Below the pieces are notes generated by a model. That model had not been told where the DNA came from, searched no databases, and saw only the letters and a list, made by a program, of their open reading frames with translations. From Rhizobium etli_C (GTDB lineage: Bacteria; Pseudomonadota; Alphaproteobacteria; Rhizobiales; Rhizobiaceae): a stretch of 64,000 nt of DNA. Every line of letters begins with the position of its first letter. Within the stretch, counting starts at the first letter, position 1. Location: the NCBI RefSeq assembly GCF_014198605.1, contig NZ_JACIHU010000008.1; one strand, written 5' to 3'. A program made the position numbers and the translations under genes. This document shows positions 9,213 through 19,138 of this stretch, one piece after another.

Positions 9213-9590
9213 TTGCAGCTGAGATTGGAGCTATTCGTCGAAGCGCCCGAGATATCGCTCGACTTCTACCGACGGGTGCTTGGCTTTGCAGTCCAGGGGA
9301 CGGCAACAGCAGAGTACACCATTCTCAGCAACGGCGACGCTGTTATCGCAATCAGTTCGCGAAGCGCTCTTTCGAGCGATCGCCCGTTGCGAATGAAGTC
9401 CGACGAAAGAGTTGGACATGGCGTCGAGATCGTCTTGAGCGTCAATGACATTGAGGATGCTTATCGCACTGCAAAAGCGAGCAGCTGGCCAATTTCTGTT
9501 CTTGCGCGACGGCCTTGGGGGCTTCCTGACTTTCGGCTCATTGAGCCGGACGGCCATTATGTCAGGATGACCAGCGATCATACGAGCTGA
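9213..9590 (+). CDS. VOC/glyoxalase-fold protein
   Basis: A 125-residue single-module vicinal-oxygen-chelate protein. The opening LQLRLELFVEAPEISLDFYRRVLGF and the closing FRLIEPDGHYVRMT are the paired beta-alpha-beta elements typical of glyoxalase/bleomycin-resistance folds. I chose TTG 9213 because GGGAG at 9201-9205 is correctly spaced; a longer TTG start at 9180 adds residues that do not fit the family. The substrate is unknown. Possible metal ligands are E in RLEL and E in LIEPDG. Confidence 0.65.
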   Translation: MQLRLELFVEAPEISLDFYRRVLGFAVQGTATAEYTILSNGDAVIAISSRSALSSDRPLRMKSDERVGHGVEIVLSVNDIEDAYRTAKASSWPISVLARRPWGLPDFRLIEPDGHYVRMTSDHTS

Positions 9591-9785
9591 CGGGGAACGG
9601 TAACGGCGAGTGTGAGCCATGCCTCCATTCCCTCGATTTCGCCAGCGCTTTGCCGCAGAAACACCGAATGACGCAGGTAGGTTTCGAGCAAGTGCATCAG
9701 TCGGTTATACGCGCCTATTGGAAAATCGTTACGAACACCTGCAAGCGTGCTACACAGCCTAGATAGTGCTCTAGGAAAGACGGTC

Positions 9786-10925
9786 ATGCGGTATCTTCGG
9801 TCAGGGCCGCGTCGGCTTCACACCCAGGAGATGGGCGGTCCGCGCGCCAAAACGGTGGGTCTGAGGTCGGGCGAAATCGCCGACCGGAATATTCGCGTCA
9901 TCCTGGAAGCGATCCGACGGCATGGGCCGCTGACGCGCACCGAGCTTGGGCGGCATAGCGGGCTGACTGGGCCTGGCATCACCAATATTCTGCGGCGGCT
10001 GGCGGAGGAGAAGCTCGTCACCTCGAACCGGCGCAATGGGCTTGGCGGCGGCGCGACGGCGACGGAATTTGCGCTGCGGCCGGAAGGCGCCTTTTCGGTC
10101 GGCGTCAAGCTTCGCGAACGGCGCGGCGAGATCGTGCTCGTCGATCTGAGCGGCCAGGTGCATGAGCGGGCCTATTTCGAGGTGGACCGGGCTGAAAGGG
10201 TTCAGCTAGTGCATGCAGCCGCTCGCGACATGGTCGACCGGCACGCCGTCCTGCCGGTCATCGGGCTCGGCATCGCCGCCAACGACTGGACGGAGGACGA
10301 GAGCGACGCAATTGCCGCAATGTCGACGATTGCGCGGCCCTATGTCGAGAACGAGTGCACGGCGGGCCTTCTTGCCGAGCGGACGATCGGCAGTGCCCTG
10401 ACGGAGGGCGGGCTCGCAATGATCATCATCGACGAGGACGTGCAGGCGGGCTTCCTCATCCGCGGCGTTCCTTACTCCGGCGTGCACGGACGGGCGGGCA
10501 GCATCGGCGAAATGCTGACCGGGCCCGACAATGTCCAGCTCAACACCGTCGTCGGCTTCCGCTCGCTGCGCGCGCGCATCGGCGAAGAGGATTTCGCCCG
10601 GCTGATGAAGGGCGAGGAATTCGCCTGTCCCTTGCTGTCGCAATGGATCCGCGAGGCGGCGGGCCATCTGCTCGATCCGATCATCGCCATGGCCGGTTTC
10701 TTCGCCCCGAGCACCGTCATGATCGGCGGAGACCTGCCGCAGGGGGTGATCGAGGCGCTGATCCACCAGCTTTCCATCGAGCGGCGCGATACATCGACGC
10801 GACCGATCATCACGCCGTGGATTTCGCCGATGCGGCCGGCAAGCTTCAGCGGCGGCGGCGTGGCGCTCGGTGCGGCGCTGCTGCCCTTCCTCAACACGCT
10901 GCTGCTGCCGCCGGCCTCGGCCTAA
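9786..10925 (+). CDS. ROK-family transcriptional regulator
   Basis: A 379-residue protein with an N-terminal winged helix (LEAIRRHGPLTRTELGRHSGLTGPGITNILRRL) and a C-terminal ROK/sugar-kinase-like domain with GGGVALGAALLPF near the end. The ROK zinc-binding CxCGxxGC element is not visible, so it is probably a regulator without kinase activity. ATG 9786 has AGGAAAG at 9773-9779. Its stop overlaps that of the convergent dehydrogenase gene by three bases. It is likely to control the sugar locus at 10.9-18.9 kb, which has a second ROK gene at 15694. Confidence 0.8.
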   Translation: MRYLRSGPRRLHTQEMGGPRAKTVGLRSGEIADRNIRVILEAIRRHGPLTRTELGRHSGLTGPGITNILRRLAEEKLVTSNRRNGLGGGATATEFALRPEGAFSVGVKLRERRGEIVLVDLSGQVHERAYFEVDRAERVQLVHAAARDMVDRHAVLPVIGLGIAANDWTEDESDAIAAMSTIARPYVENECTAGLLAERTIGSALTEGGLAMIIIDEDVQAGFLIRGVPYSGVHGRAGSIGEMLTGPDNVQLNTVVGFRSLRARIGEEDFARLMKGEEFACPLLSQWIREAAGHLLDPIIAMAGFFAPSTVMIGGDLPQGVIEALIHQLSIERRDTSTRPIITPWISPMRPASFSGGGVALGAALLPFLNTLLLPPASA

Positions 10926-11968
10926 GTGAGCGCCTCGTCCTTGTGGCTGAGGTCTGAGGCCAGCGCCTTGTCGAGCACCTTCTGGATATTCGCCGCGCGG
11001 CGGAAGGACGGTTCCTGCGTCTTGCCCGCCCGCACCGCCTGGACAAAACGCTGATAGTTGGTCTCGACGGGATCGAAGGGCACGTCGCGCCAGGTCGCCG
11101 TGTGCACGTCCTCGCCGAGGCAGGCGCGCAGCGTCGACTTGCCGGTGTCGTAGATCATCTCGACCGAGCCGGTTTCGCCATAGACCCGGAGGCGCAGCTG
11201 ATCCATCTGGCCAGCGGCGGTGCGCGTTGCCTGGATCGTGCCGATCGCGCCATTGGTGAAATCGACATTCATCGTGAAGCTGTCATTGGCATCGAGATCG
11301 TACTCGCCGATCTTGTGGCCCGGCGCCTTGTCGAAGGTCTTCAGCCGGGCGAAGACATGGGCGACGTCGAGGCCGGAGCCGTAGGAAGCGAAATCGACGA
11401 TGTGGATGCCGATATCGCCGAGCGCGCCGTTCGAGCCGTGCTTCTTGCTCAGCCGCCACAGCCATTTGCTTTCGCTTTTCCAATCGCCCCAGTGGCGGCC
11501 GACCAGCCAGCTTTGCAGATGCGACGCCTCGACATGGCGCACCGCGCCGATCTCGCCGGCCAGCACCATCTGCCGGCCTTTCTGCAGCGCCGGCGAGTTG
11601 CGGTAGGTGAAGTTGACCATGCCGACCTTGCCCGCCCGCTCGATCGCCTCGGTCATTTCCATGGCCTTGACCGCATCTGTGGCGAGCGGCTTCTCGCAGA
11701 AGACATGCTTGCCGGCGGCAATCGCCTGCAGCGTCGTTAGGTGGTGGATGCTGTCAGGCGTGACATTGGCGACCGCATCGAACTCGCCCCAGGCAAGCGC
11801 ATCCTCGAGCGAAAGGAAATGATTGGCGATGCCGTGTTCGGTGCAGAAGGCCGCGAGCCTTTCCGGAACGACATCGACGCCGCCGACGACGCTGACGCCT
11901 TCGATCGCCTTGAAGCGTGCGGCGTGCTGGTTGGCCATGCCGCCGGTGCCGAGAATGAGTAAACGCAT
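10922..11968 (-). CDS. Gfo/Idh/MocA-family sugar dehydrogenase
   Basis: A 348-residue NAD(P)-dependent oxidoreductase. The N-terminal Rossmann fold is MRLLILGTGGMANQHAARF, and the catalytic-lysine motif EKPLA lies at about residue 94 after KHVFC. The C-terminal GFO_IDH_MocA sheet domain follows (LGDIGIHIVDFA with the usual D and H). The start was set to ATG 11968 because GGAGGAGAAG precedes it; upstream in-frame residues look non-coding. It is divergent from the binding-protein gene at 12323 and probably oxidises the imported sugar or polyol, acting with the isomerase at 16957. Confidence 0.85.
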   Translation of the reverse strand: MRLLILGTGGMANQHAARFKAIEGVSVVGGVDVVPERLAAFCTEHGIANHFLSLEDALAWGEFDAVANVTPDSIHHLTTLQAIAAGKHVFCEKPLATDAVKAMEMTEAIERAGKVGMVNFTYRNSPALQKGRQMVLAGEIGAVRHVEASHLQSWLVGRHWGDWKSESKWLWRLSKKHGSNGALGDIGIHIVDFASYGSGLDVAHVFARLKTFDKAPGHKIGEYDLDANDSFTMNVDFTNGAIGTIQATRTAAGQMDQLRLRVYGETGSVEMIYDTGKSTLRACLGEDVHTATWRDVPFDPVETNYQRFVQAVRAGKTQEPSFRRAANIQKVLDKALASDLSHKDEALT

Positions 11969-12322
11969 CTTCTCCTCCACAGAGTTGGATTTCCGGCCGC
12001 CGCCGGGCAAAAACCACCGCTTGCGGTCACGGCCATCCGCGATCGCTCGGGCTCTTCCTCGGGAAAATTGCGGGGTGGATGCGCCGTGCGTCCAGGAGAG
12101 ACGCTCCATCGCCTCGATCCGGCGCATGCCCTCGCGAAGTCGACTCGATTTTCGCCGGCAGCGCGCTAGCTGCTGTTGAAGGTCGCCAGCATCTCGATCC
12201 TCCCGAAAGCTCTGGCTTGACATCAAATCAAAGTAACTTAATCTAATTAATGCAGCACGGAAATGAGGAGAGGTCAACTGACCGCCAGGCTGTATTCGTT
12301 CAAAATGGGGAGGAGACCCATC
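11969..12322. promoter_or_regulatory. Divergent promoter region of the sugar locus
   Basis: 354 bases without a gene between the leftward dehydrogenase and the rightward binding protein. The part nearest the transporter (about 12220-12255) is strikingly AT-rich in a GC-rich context, with runs such as AAAGTAACTTAATCTAATTAAT, as expected for a promoter with a ROK-type operator. The GGGGAGGAG ribosome site of the binding-protein gene is at 12307-12315. No exact operator can be defined by eye. Confidence 0.45.
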
Positions 12323-13621
12323 ATGAAGAGCGCGACCGTCAGCGCATTGGCGCTGAGCACTATCTTATTTTCAGCATCCGCCATTTTTGCCCAGGAACTA
12401 GCTAGCAAAGACCGGATCGGCCTCGCCGATGCCGCCAAAACCCTCGTTGTCCGCCTGACCAACGACAGCCCGAACAACTCCGACCCCGCCATTGCGGAGG
12501 GCTATCAGAAGCTGTTCGTCGAATTCATCAAGAAGCATCCCGAGTGGAAAATGCAGATGCAGTTCATGTCCTCCGACATCGGCACCGAGCAAGCCAAGAT
12601 GCTGGAGCAGGCCAAGGCCGGCAATGCGCCGGATTGCGCCGCCGTCGACTCCTTCGTGCTGTCGCAGTTCATGGTCAACAAGGTGCTGGCCGACTTCACG
12701 CCCTACTTCTCGAAGGAAGAGGTGGACGATCTCTTCCCCTTCATCCGGACCGGCATCACCGACAAGGACCAGACGGTGCGCGCCTGGTGGTGGGATACAG
12801 ATCTTCGCGTGCTCTACCGCAACAAGTCTGTCGTAGCAGATGCGCCTGAGACTTGGGACGACCTGAAGAAGGCCGCCCTTGCCTCCACCAAGGAAGGCAT
12901 GGAAGGCGTGCTCTTCAATGGCGGGCGCTGGGAAGGCACCACCTTCGACTGGCTCGCCAATTATTGGGCGCTCGGCGGCAAGCTCGTCGACGACAGCGGC
13001 AAGCCGGTGTTCGGCGAAGGCGAGAACAAGGAGAAATTCCTGAAGGCGCTCAACTATTTCAAGGATCTCGTCGATTCCGGCGCGGCTCCCAAACGCGTCA
13101 GCACCATCGCCAATTACGACGACATGAACGCTGCGGCGGCAGCCGGCACGACCGCCCTCTTCATCGGCGGCAACTGGCAATATGCGCAGCTGAAGACGAC
13201 GCTGGAGGAAGACGAGTTCGCCAACTGGACCTTCTCGCCGATCCCCGGCCCGACGGCCGATCAGCGCTCGACCGGCACTGGCGGCTGGACCATTGCCTCC
13301 TTCAGCAAGGACAAGGACAAGGTCGAGATGTGCGCCAACCTCGCCCGCGAGGTCTATATGGGCCCGGCCAATGCGCTGCAGCAGCAGCTGCCGACGCGCA
13401 AATCGCTGTTCGACAAGTATGAGGTCTTCTCCACCGAAGCCAACAAGACCTTCGCCCAGGCTCTGGTCAACGGCCAGGCCCGCCCCGGCGTGCCGATCTA
13501 TCCTGAAATATCCAACCAGATTCAGATCATGATGGGCGATGTGCTCTCGGGCACGAAGAAGCCGGAAGAAGCTCTGGATGCCGCCTTCAGTGCCGCGATG
13601 GAGGCTTACAAGCGGCTATGA
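12323..13621 (+). CDS. ABC sugar importer, periplasmic binding protein (family 1)
   Basis: A 432-residue extracellular solute-binding protein. A signal peptide covers the first 25 residues or so (MKSATVSALALSTILFSASA, then IFA). The mature chain has the family-1 order: an N-lobe with PEWKMQMQFMSSDIG, a PDCAAVDSFVLSQF segment, the FNGGRWEGTTFDWLANYWALGG hinge region, and the late GTGGWTIASFSKDKDK motif. It delivers a carbohydrate to the two permeases downstream. The start is ATG 12323 with GGGGAGGAG; an upstream in-frame ATG at 12263 has no ribosome site. Confidence 0.9.
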   Translation: MKSATVSALALSTILFSASAIFAQELASKDRIGLADAAKTLVVRLTNDSPNNSDPAIAEGYQKLFVEFIKKHPEWKMQMQFMSSDIGTEQAKMLEQAKAGNAPDCAAVDSFVLSQFMVNKVLADFTPYFSKEEVDDLFPFIRTGITDKDQTVRAWWWDTDLRVLYRNKSVVADAPETWDDLKKAALASTKEGMEGVLFNGGRWEGTTFDWLANYWALGGKLVDDSGKPVFGEGENKEKFLKALNYFKDLVDSGAAPKRVSTIANYDDMNAAAAAGTTALFIGGNWQYAQLKTTLEEDEFANWTFSPIPGPTADQRSTGTGGWTIASFSKDKDKVEMCANLAREVYMGPANALQQQLPTRKSLFDKYEVFSTEANKTFAQALVNGQARPGVPIYPEISNQIQIMMGDVLSGTKKPEEALDAAFSAAMEAYKRL

Positions 13622-13653
13622 TGCTGCGGTTCAGCTCAGGAGATTGGCGAGAG

Positions 13654-13798
13654 CAGCCCTCATCCGGCTGCCGCCACCTTCTCCTCGTTTTACGGGGAGA
13701 AGGGAACATGCCGCGAACTCTCCGTCCCTCACCAGCGCCTGGCAGGGCACGTCCCCTCGCCCCGTTTACGGGGAGAGGGTTAGGGTGAGGGGCAGCCA
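13654..13798. repeat. RIME-like palindromic intergenic repeat
   Basis: An imperfect inverted repeat of about 145 bases. The left arm contains CCTCATCCGGCTGCC and CCTTCTCCTCG...ACGGGGAGAAGG; the right arm contains CCCCTCGCCCCGTTTACGGGGAGAGGG and ends TTAGGGTGAGGGGCAGCC. Both halves are internally palindromic around the GGGGAGA core. This is the structure of Rhizobium intergenic mosaic elements. It lies between the binding protein and the first permease, so it is transcribed and could cap the upstream mRNA. A related element lies at 45771-45980. Confidence 0.75.
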
Positions 13799-13830
13799 TC
13801 GGCAGCTATCTCCGCCACTTCAGACAACGG

Positions 13831-13850
13831 CGGCGCCTGCCTAGGCGCCG
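13831..13850 (+). other. mRNA stem-loop before permease genes
   Basis: Perfect 8-base arms CGGCGCCT / AGGCGCCG with a 4-base loop, 32 bases before the first permease start and without a T-run. With the adjacent repeat it probably stabilises the binding-protein message or attenuates the downstream genes. Confidence 0.5.
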
Positions 13851-13881
13851 TCGAAAGTGCCAAACCCGGACAGAGAAGCCA

Positions 13882-14811
13882 ATGAGCCCTATTGCCATCG
13901 AGGCCGACAGCCCGCCTCAAAGCAGAACGTTCATGCGCCGGTTCGCCGGCGCGCCCCTGCCCTGGATCATGCCCGTGATCATCGTCATCGGCATATTCTA
14001 CCTTTATCCCGTCATCGACGTTTTCCGGCTTTCCTTCACCAATGCGACGCTGATCGGCGACAATCAGGACTATACGCTGGGCTCGATCACCAATGCGCTG
14101 AGCTCGCCGCAGCTGCCCGATATTTTATGGGCGACGCTGATCTTCGTCGGCGGCAGCGTCATCGGCCAGCAGATCCTCGGCCTTGCCGTCGCCGTCACCG
14201 TCATCCGCGGTGAAAAGCGCGGTCTGTTCGGCACGACGATCTTGAGAACGACGGCGCTTGTCGCCTGGGTCGTGCCCGGCATTGCCGGCGGCATCATCTG
14301 GCAGATGCTGTTTTCCGAAGCGCCCTACGGCGCGCTGAACAGCATTCTGAGATTGATGCACATGCCGACCGTTGCCTGGCTTTCCGATCCCGCCATCGCG
14401 CCATGGTCGACGCTGATCTCCAACATCTGGCGCGGCACGGCCTTTTCCATGGTCGTCATGTATGCGGCGCTGAAGGCGATCGATCCCTCGCTTTATGAAG
14501 CCGCCGAAGTCGACGGCGCCACCGCCTCGCAGCAGTTCTTCTTCGTCACCCTGCCGCAGCTGCGCGCCGCAATCCTCGTCAACATGATCCTGATCACCAT
14601 CCAGACGGTGAACACCTTCGATGCGATCATCACGCTGACCGGCGGCGGTCCCGGGCGGGCGACTGAGGTGATCTCGCTCTATGTCTTCAACATCGTCTTC
14701 CGGAACTACGATCTCTCCGGCGGCAGCGTGCTCTCCGTGCTGATGCTGATCATCAGCCTCGGCCTCGCCTTCATCTACGCCTCGTTCTTGCCGAAGGAGG
14801 AAGAGCAATGA
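13882..14811 (+). CDS. ABC sugar importer permease (MalF/UgpA type)
   Basis: A 309-residue inner-membrane permease with about six transmembrane segments. The EAA loop that contacts the ATPase is seen as YEAAEVDGATASQQFFFVTLPQL (about residues 204-226). An N-terminal cytosolic tail of about 30 residues precedes the first segment. Its stop overlaps the next permease start (ATGA at 14808-14811), indicating translational coupling. Confidence 0.9.
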   Translation: MSPIAIEADSPPQSRTFMRRFAGAPLPWIMPVIIVIGIFYLYPVIDVFRLSFTNATLIGDNQDYTLGSITNALSSPQLPDILWATLIFVGGSVIGQQILGLAVAVTVIRGEKRGLFGTTILRTTALVAWVVPGIAGGIIWQMLFSEAPYGALNSILRLMHMPTVAWLSDPAIAPWSTLISNIWRGTAFSMVVMYAALKAIDPSLYEAAEVDGATASQQFFFVTLPQLRAAILVNMILITIQTVNTFDAIITLTGGGPGRATEVISLYVFNIVFRNYDLSGGSVLSVLMLIISLGLAFIYASFLPKEEEQ

Positions 14812-15650
14812 GCCAGCGCACCGGAACCCGGCTCGGCGATGCCATGAGCTATCTCTTCATGCTGGCGATGTTCATCTTCTTCGCCGGCCCCCTCACCTAT
14901 CTCCTGTCGATGGCGATGCGCGACAAGCGCGAGATCTATCGCGGCGCGGCGCGCTACATTCCCAACAATCCGACCATCGACAATTTCATCACGGTGCTCA
15001 ACAACAGCTATTTCCCGATCTATCTCTGGAACGGCCTCAAGCTCGCGGCGCTCAGCGGCTTCGGAGTGCTGATCGTGGCGCTGCCCGCGGCCTACGCCTT
15101 TTCCCGCTTCAATTTCCGCGGCAAGGGCCTGTCGATGATGGGGCTGCTGCTTTTCCAGATGATCTCGCCGCTGGTTATCATGGTGCCACTCTACCGCTAC
15201 ATGAACCGGCTCGGCATGCTGGATACGCATTTTGCCGTCGTCATGGTCTATATCGCGCTTGGCGTTCCCCTCGCGACCTGGCTCTTGAAGAGCACGGTCG
15301 ACGGCATTCCGCGCAGCCTCGACGAGGCGGCGATGATCGACGGCTGCAACCGCTTCTCGGTCTTCTGGCGGATCATTCTGCCGCTGTCGGCGCCGGGCAT
15401 CGCCTCGGTCTTCATCATCACCGTCATTGCCGGCTGGTCGCAATTCCTGGTGCCTTTCCTGCTGCTCACCAAAAATGACCTGATGCCGATCGGTGTCGGA
15501 ATCTTTAACTTCCGCGGCATGCAGACCGACTCGTCCATCCAGCTGCTTGCCGCCGCCTGCCTGATTTCGGTCGTTCCGGCGATCGTGGCCTTCCTGTCGC
15601 TGCAGAGGTTGATCCTCGGCGCGATGACCAGCGGCGCGGTGAAGGGATGA
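14808..15650 (+). CDS. ABC sugar importer permease (MalG/UgpE type)
   Basis: A 280-residue permease with six predicted transmembrane segments. The EAA motif is DEAAMIDGCNRFSVFWRIILPL, and the conserved VPL..Y.N..G element is near residue 125 (MVPLYRYMNRLGM). It pairs with the preceding permease and uses the ATPase at 17837. It overlaps the upstream stop by four bases. Confidence 0.9.
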   Translation: MSQRTGTRLGDAMSYLFMLAMFIFFAGPLTYLLSMAMRDKREIYRGAARYIPNNPTIDNFITVLNNSYFPIYLWNGLKLAALSGFGVLIVALPAAYAFSRFNFRGKGLSMMGLLLFQMISPLVIMVPLYRYMNRLGMLDTHFAVVMVYIALGVPLATWLLKSTVDGIPRSLDEAAMIDGCNRFSVFWRIILPLSAPGIASVFIITVIAGWSQFLVPFLLLTKNDLMPIGVGIFNFRGMQTDSSIQLLAAACLISVVPAIVAFLSLQRLILGAMTSGAVKG

Positions 15651-15693
15651 GACGGTCTGCTTCATTCTTGACGCGTGAGGAAGGATCGAACGC

Positions 15694-16932
15694 ATGAACC
15701 AGACACTCGGCGCCAGGCTCTCGCCGGATTTGACGGGGGCCAATGTCGAAGATGCGGGCGAGCACAACAGGGCCGTCGTCCTGCGCTGCATCCATCGCCA
15801 GGCGCCGATCTCGCGGGCAGAAATCGCCAGGCGGACCGGTTTTACCAAGCCGGCCATCGCCCGCATCGTCGACCGCCTGCTCGACGAAGGCCTGATCATG
15901 GAAGCCCGCCGTCGCCACGGGCTGCGGGGCCAGCCGGCGATCGAGCTGGAGATCAATCCGGATGCCTCTTACGCCATCGGCATCAACATCGACCGCGACC
16001 ACCTGACGATCCTCGCCGTCGATGCCGTCGGCAATGTCCGCGCCCGGGTCCATCACGAAAAGCGCTTCATCCTGCCTGGCGAATTCATGCAGCTGACGGC
16101 GGATGCGATCTCGCATTTCCAGCGCAGCCGGCTGATCGACGATGCGCGCCTTTGCGGCATCGGGCTGGCGGTGCCGGATTGGCTTGGCGAAATTTCGCTG
16201 CTCGGCAAGCCGAATGCCTATCAGGAATGGACGGAATTCGATGTGCGCGCCGCCCTCGAGAACCTGACGCAGCACCCCGTCTTCATCGAGAACGAGGCCA
16301 ATGCCGCAGCCCTTGCCGAGCTCGACTACGGCCTCGGTGCCGAAAGCAGCAGCTTCTTCTATATTGCCGTCAATGCCTGCCCCGGCGGCGGCCTGGTGCT
16401 TGACGGCAACGGCCATCGCGGCGCCATGGGCCTCAGCGGCGAGATCGGCTGGCTGCCGATCGCCGACGGCCGCGACGGCAAAGGCCAGAAGGTCCAGCTT
16501 CTCGGCGAGATCTTCTCGCTGTTCTTCCTCTATGATTTCCTCGCCAAACACGGCATCGAAGTGAGCGTTCCCCAGGAACTGCTGACACTCGACGCGCATG
16601 GAAGGCGGCTCGTTTCGCAATGGCTCAAGGAAATGAGCGCGCATCTGGCGGTCGCCGTCAAACATATCGCCATGATCGTCGATCCCGATGCCGTGCTCGT
16701 CGGCGGCAGGCTGCCGATCCGCATCGTCGATGAATTGCTGCGTTATGTGCATGAGCATCTCGACGCCGAGGACACCAACCTGCCCTCGCTGCATCGCGCC
16801 TCGATCGGCGAGGACGCCTCGGCGATCGGCGCGGCGGCGATGCCGATGGCGGCCGCCCTGATGCTCGCATCGGCGGATGTGGCGCAACGCACCCGCTCGC
16901 CGCTCAAATTCATGGATCGGCTGAACAGTTGA
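15694..16932 (+). CDS. ROK-family transcriptional regulator, second copy
   Basis: A 412-residue protein. The N-terminal winged helix is CIHRQAPISRAEIARRTGFTKPAIARIVDRL, followed by a ROK actin-like fold with the NEANAAALAELDYG motif. The zinc-type signature is not evident (the corresponding stretch reads NACPGGGLVLDGNGHRG), so it is a regulator rather than a kinase. It sits inside the transporter operon, 43 bases after the second permease, and probably senses the transported sugar or its phosphate. The sequence differs clearly from the ROK gene at 9786, so the two are not a recent duplication. Confidence 0.85.
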   Translation: MNQTLGARLSPDLTGANVEDAGEHNRAVVLRCIHRQAPISRAEIARRTGFTKPAIARIVDRLLDEGLIMEARRRHGLRGQPAIELEINPDASYAIGINIDRDHLTILAVDAVGNVRARVHHEKRFILPGEFMQLTADAISHFQRSRLIDDARLCGIGLAVPDWLGEISLLGKPNAYQEWTEFDVRAALENLTQHPVFIENEANAAALAELDYGLGAESSSFFYIAVNACPGGGLVLDGNGHRGAMGLSGEIGWLPIADGRDGKGQKVQLLGEIFSLFFLYDFLAKHGIEVSVPQELLTLDAHGRRLVSQWLKEMSAHLAVAVKHIAMIVDPDAVLVGGRLPIRIVDELLRYVHEHLDAEDTNLPSLHRASIGEDASAIGAAAMPMAAALMLASADVAQRTRSPLKFMDRLNS

Positions 16933-16956
16933 AACGGCCGCAAGGCCCGGGAGGAT

Positions 16957-17814
16957 ATGGTGAAGATCGGCTTCTATACCTCGACATTCAATGACCGCCC
17001 GCTGGAGGAAGTGGTGGATTTCGCCGCCTCGGCCGGTTTCGACGCCATCGAGATCGATGTCGGCGGCCACATCAAGACACCGGACCGGGTGGCGGACGCC
17101 GTCGCGCTTGCGAGGCACCGCGGCCTCTTCGTCTCCTCGATCACCTATTTCGGCAACCAGCTCGATGCCGACCGCGACAAGCGCCGGGAGCTCAGGGCGA
17201 GGACGGCGGAGTTCGCCCAGGCGATCGGCGAGACCGGCGTGCCGATCTTCGTGATCTTCCCGGGCCGGGACGACAGCGCGAGCGACGAGGCCAATTATGA
17301 CGATTTCGCCGACTTCGCGAACGGTCTGATCGCCGAGACGCAATCCTCCGGCCTCACCTTCGCGATCGAAAACTGGCCGGGACCGAAAGACAATTTCATC
17401 GGCACCACGCCGAAGGGATGGCAGGAGCTTTTCGCCAGAACCCCGGATCGCCGCTTCGGGCTGGAATTCGATCCCTCGCACCTCATCCGCATCGGCGTCG
17501 ATCCCTATCACGCGATGGAGGCGGTGAAGGATCGCATCGCCATCCTGCATGCCAAGGATACGGCGATCGACAGGCAGGCCCTGCAGGCGATCGGCTATCA
17601 CGGCAGGGGCTGGTGGCAATACAAGCTGCCGGGGCTCGGCCTTCTCGACTGGCCGCGTTTCCTCAACCAGGCGCGCGGGCACGGTTTTGACGGCACACTG
17701 TCGATCGAGCACGAGGATGCAGCCTATGGCTGGCCGGGCAAGGATCTTTCTGCGCGCAAGGAGGGCGAGCGCCTCGGCCTCGATTATCTCAAGAGTGTCT
17801 TGAACGGACTTTGA
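16957..17814 (+). CDS. Sugar isomerase/epimerase (xylose-isomerase-like TIM barrel)
   Basis: A 285-residue AP-endonuclease-2/xylose-isomerase-like barrel. Metal-site residues are placed as in the family: E in FAIENWPG, D and H in LEFDPSHLIRIG, H in AILHAKDT and E in SIEHEDA. ATG 16957 follows GGGAGG. It lies in the same operon as the ABC importer, so it probably interconverts the imported sugar before or after the dehydrogenase at 10922. Confidence 0.85.
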   Translation: MVKIGFYTSTFNDRPLEEVVDFAASAGFDAIEIDVGGHIKTPDRVADAVALARHRGLFVSSITYFGNQLDADRDKRRELRARTAEFAQAIGETGVPIFVIFPGRDDSASDEANYDDFADFANGLIAETQSSGLTFAIENWPGPKDNFIGTTPKGWQELFARTPDRRFGLEFDPSHLIRIGVDPYHAMEAVKDRIAILHAKDTAIDRQALQAIGYHGRGWWQYKLPGLGLLDWPRFLNQARGHGFDGTLSIEHEDAAYGWPGKDLSARKEGERLGLDYLKSVLNGL

Positions 17815-17836
17815 CGGCGAATCCTGGAGGAGTTTC

Positions 17837-18898
<1,062 letters not shown>

Positions 18899-19019
18899 GC
18901 CCGCCGAATGCCCCTCCCTTCGGCCGGGCGCCGCCGGGGGCGCGTTTTCCGCGCCCCCGGCCCCAAATGGCTCAGGCCCTTCAGACATCGATGCAGTACT
19001 CCCCAAGTGCTTGAACGGC

Positions 19020-19138
19020 CATCGAAAAGGTTAATATCCGTTAACCTTAAAATTCTTGGCCGATATCGGAGAATCGCGGATAATAACGGTTAGACGGGCT
19101 TTTGATCCCGAAAATCGTTATCCGAGAGATTGCCGCCG
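19020..19138 (+). promoter_or_regulatory. repABC promoter/operator region
   Basis: The sequence upstream of repA turns AT-rich and contains nested inverted elements. GGTTAA and TTAACC flank TATCCG at about 19029-19045, and a related GATAATAACGGTTAG lies at about 19078-19092. Such palindromes before repA are where RepA (helped by RepB) is known to repress the operon in other repABC plasmids. A -10-like TAATAA lies inside. Exact promoter boxes cannot be fixed by eye. Confidence 0.45.

Noticed and set aside
13654..13798. CRISPR-like repeat spacing
   Set aside because: The units are inverted, not direct, and only two; no spacers or cas genes.
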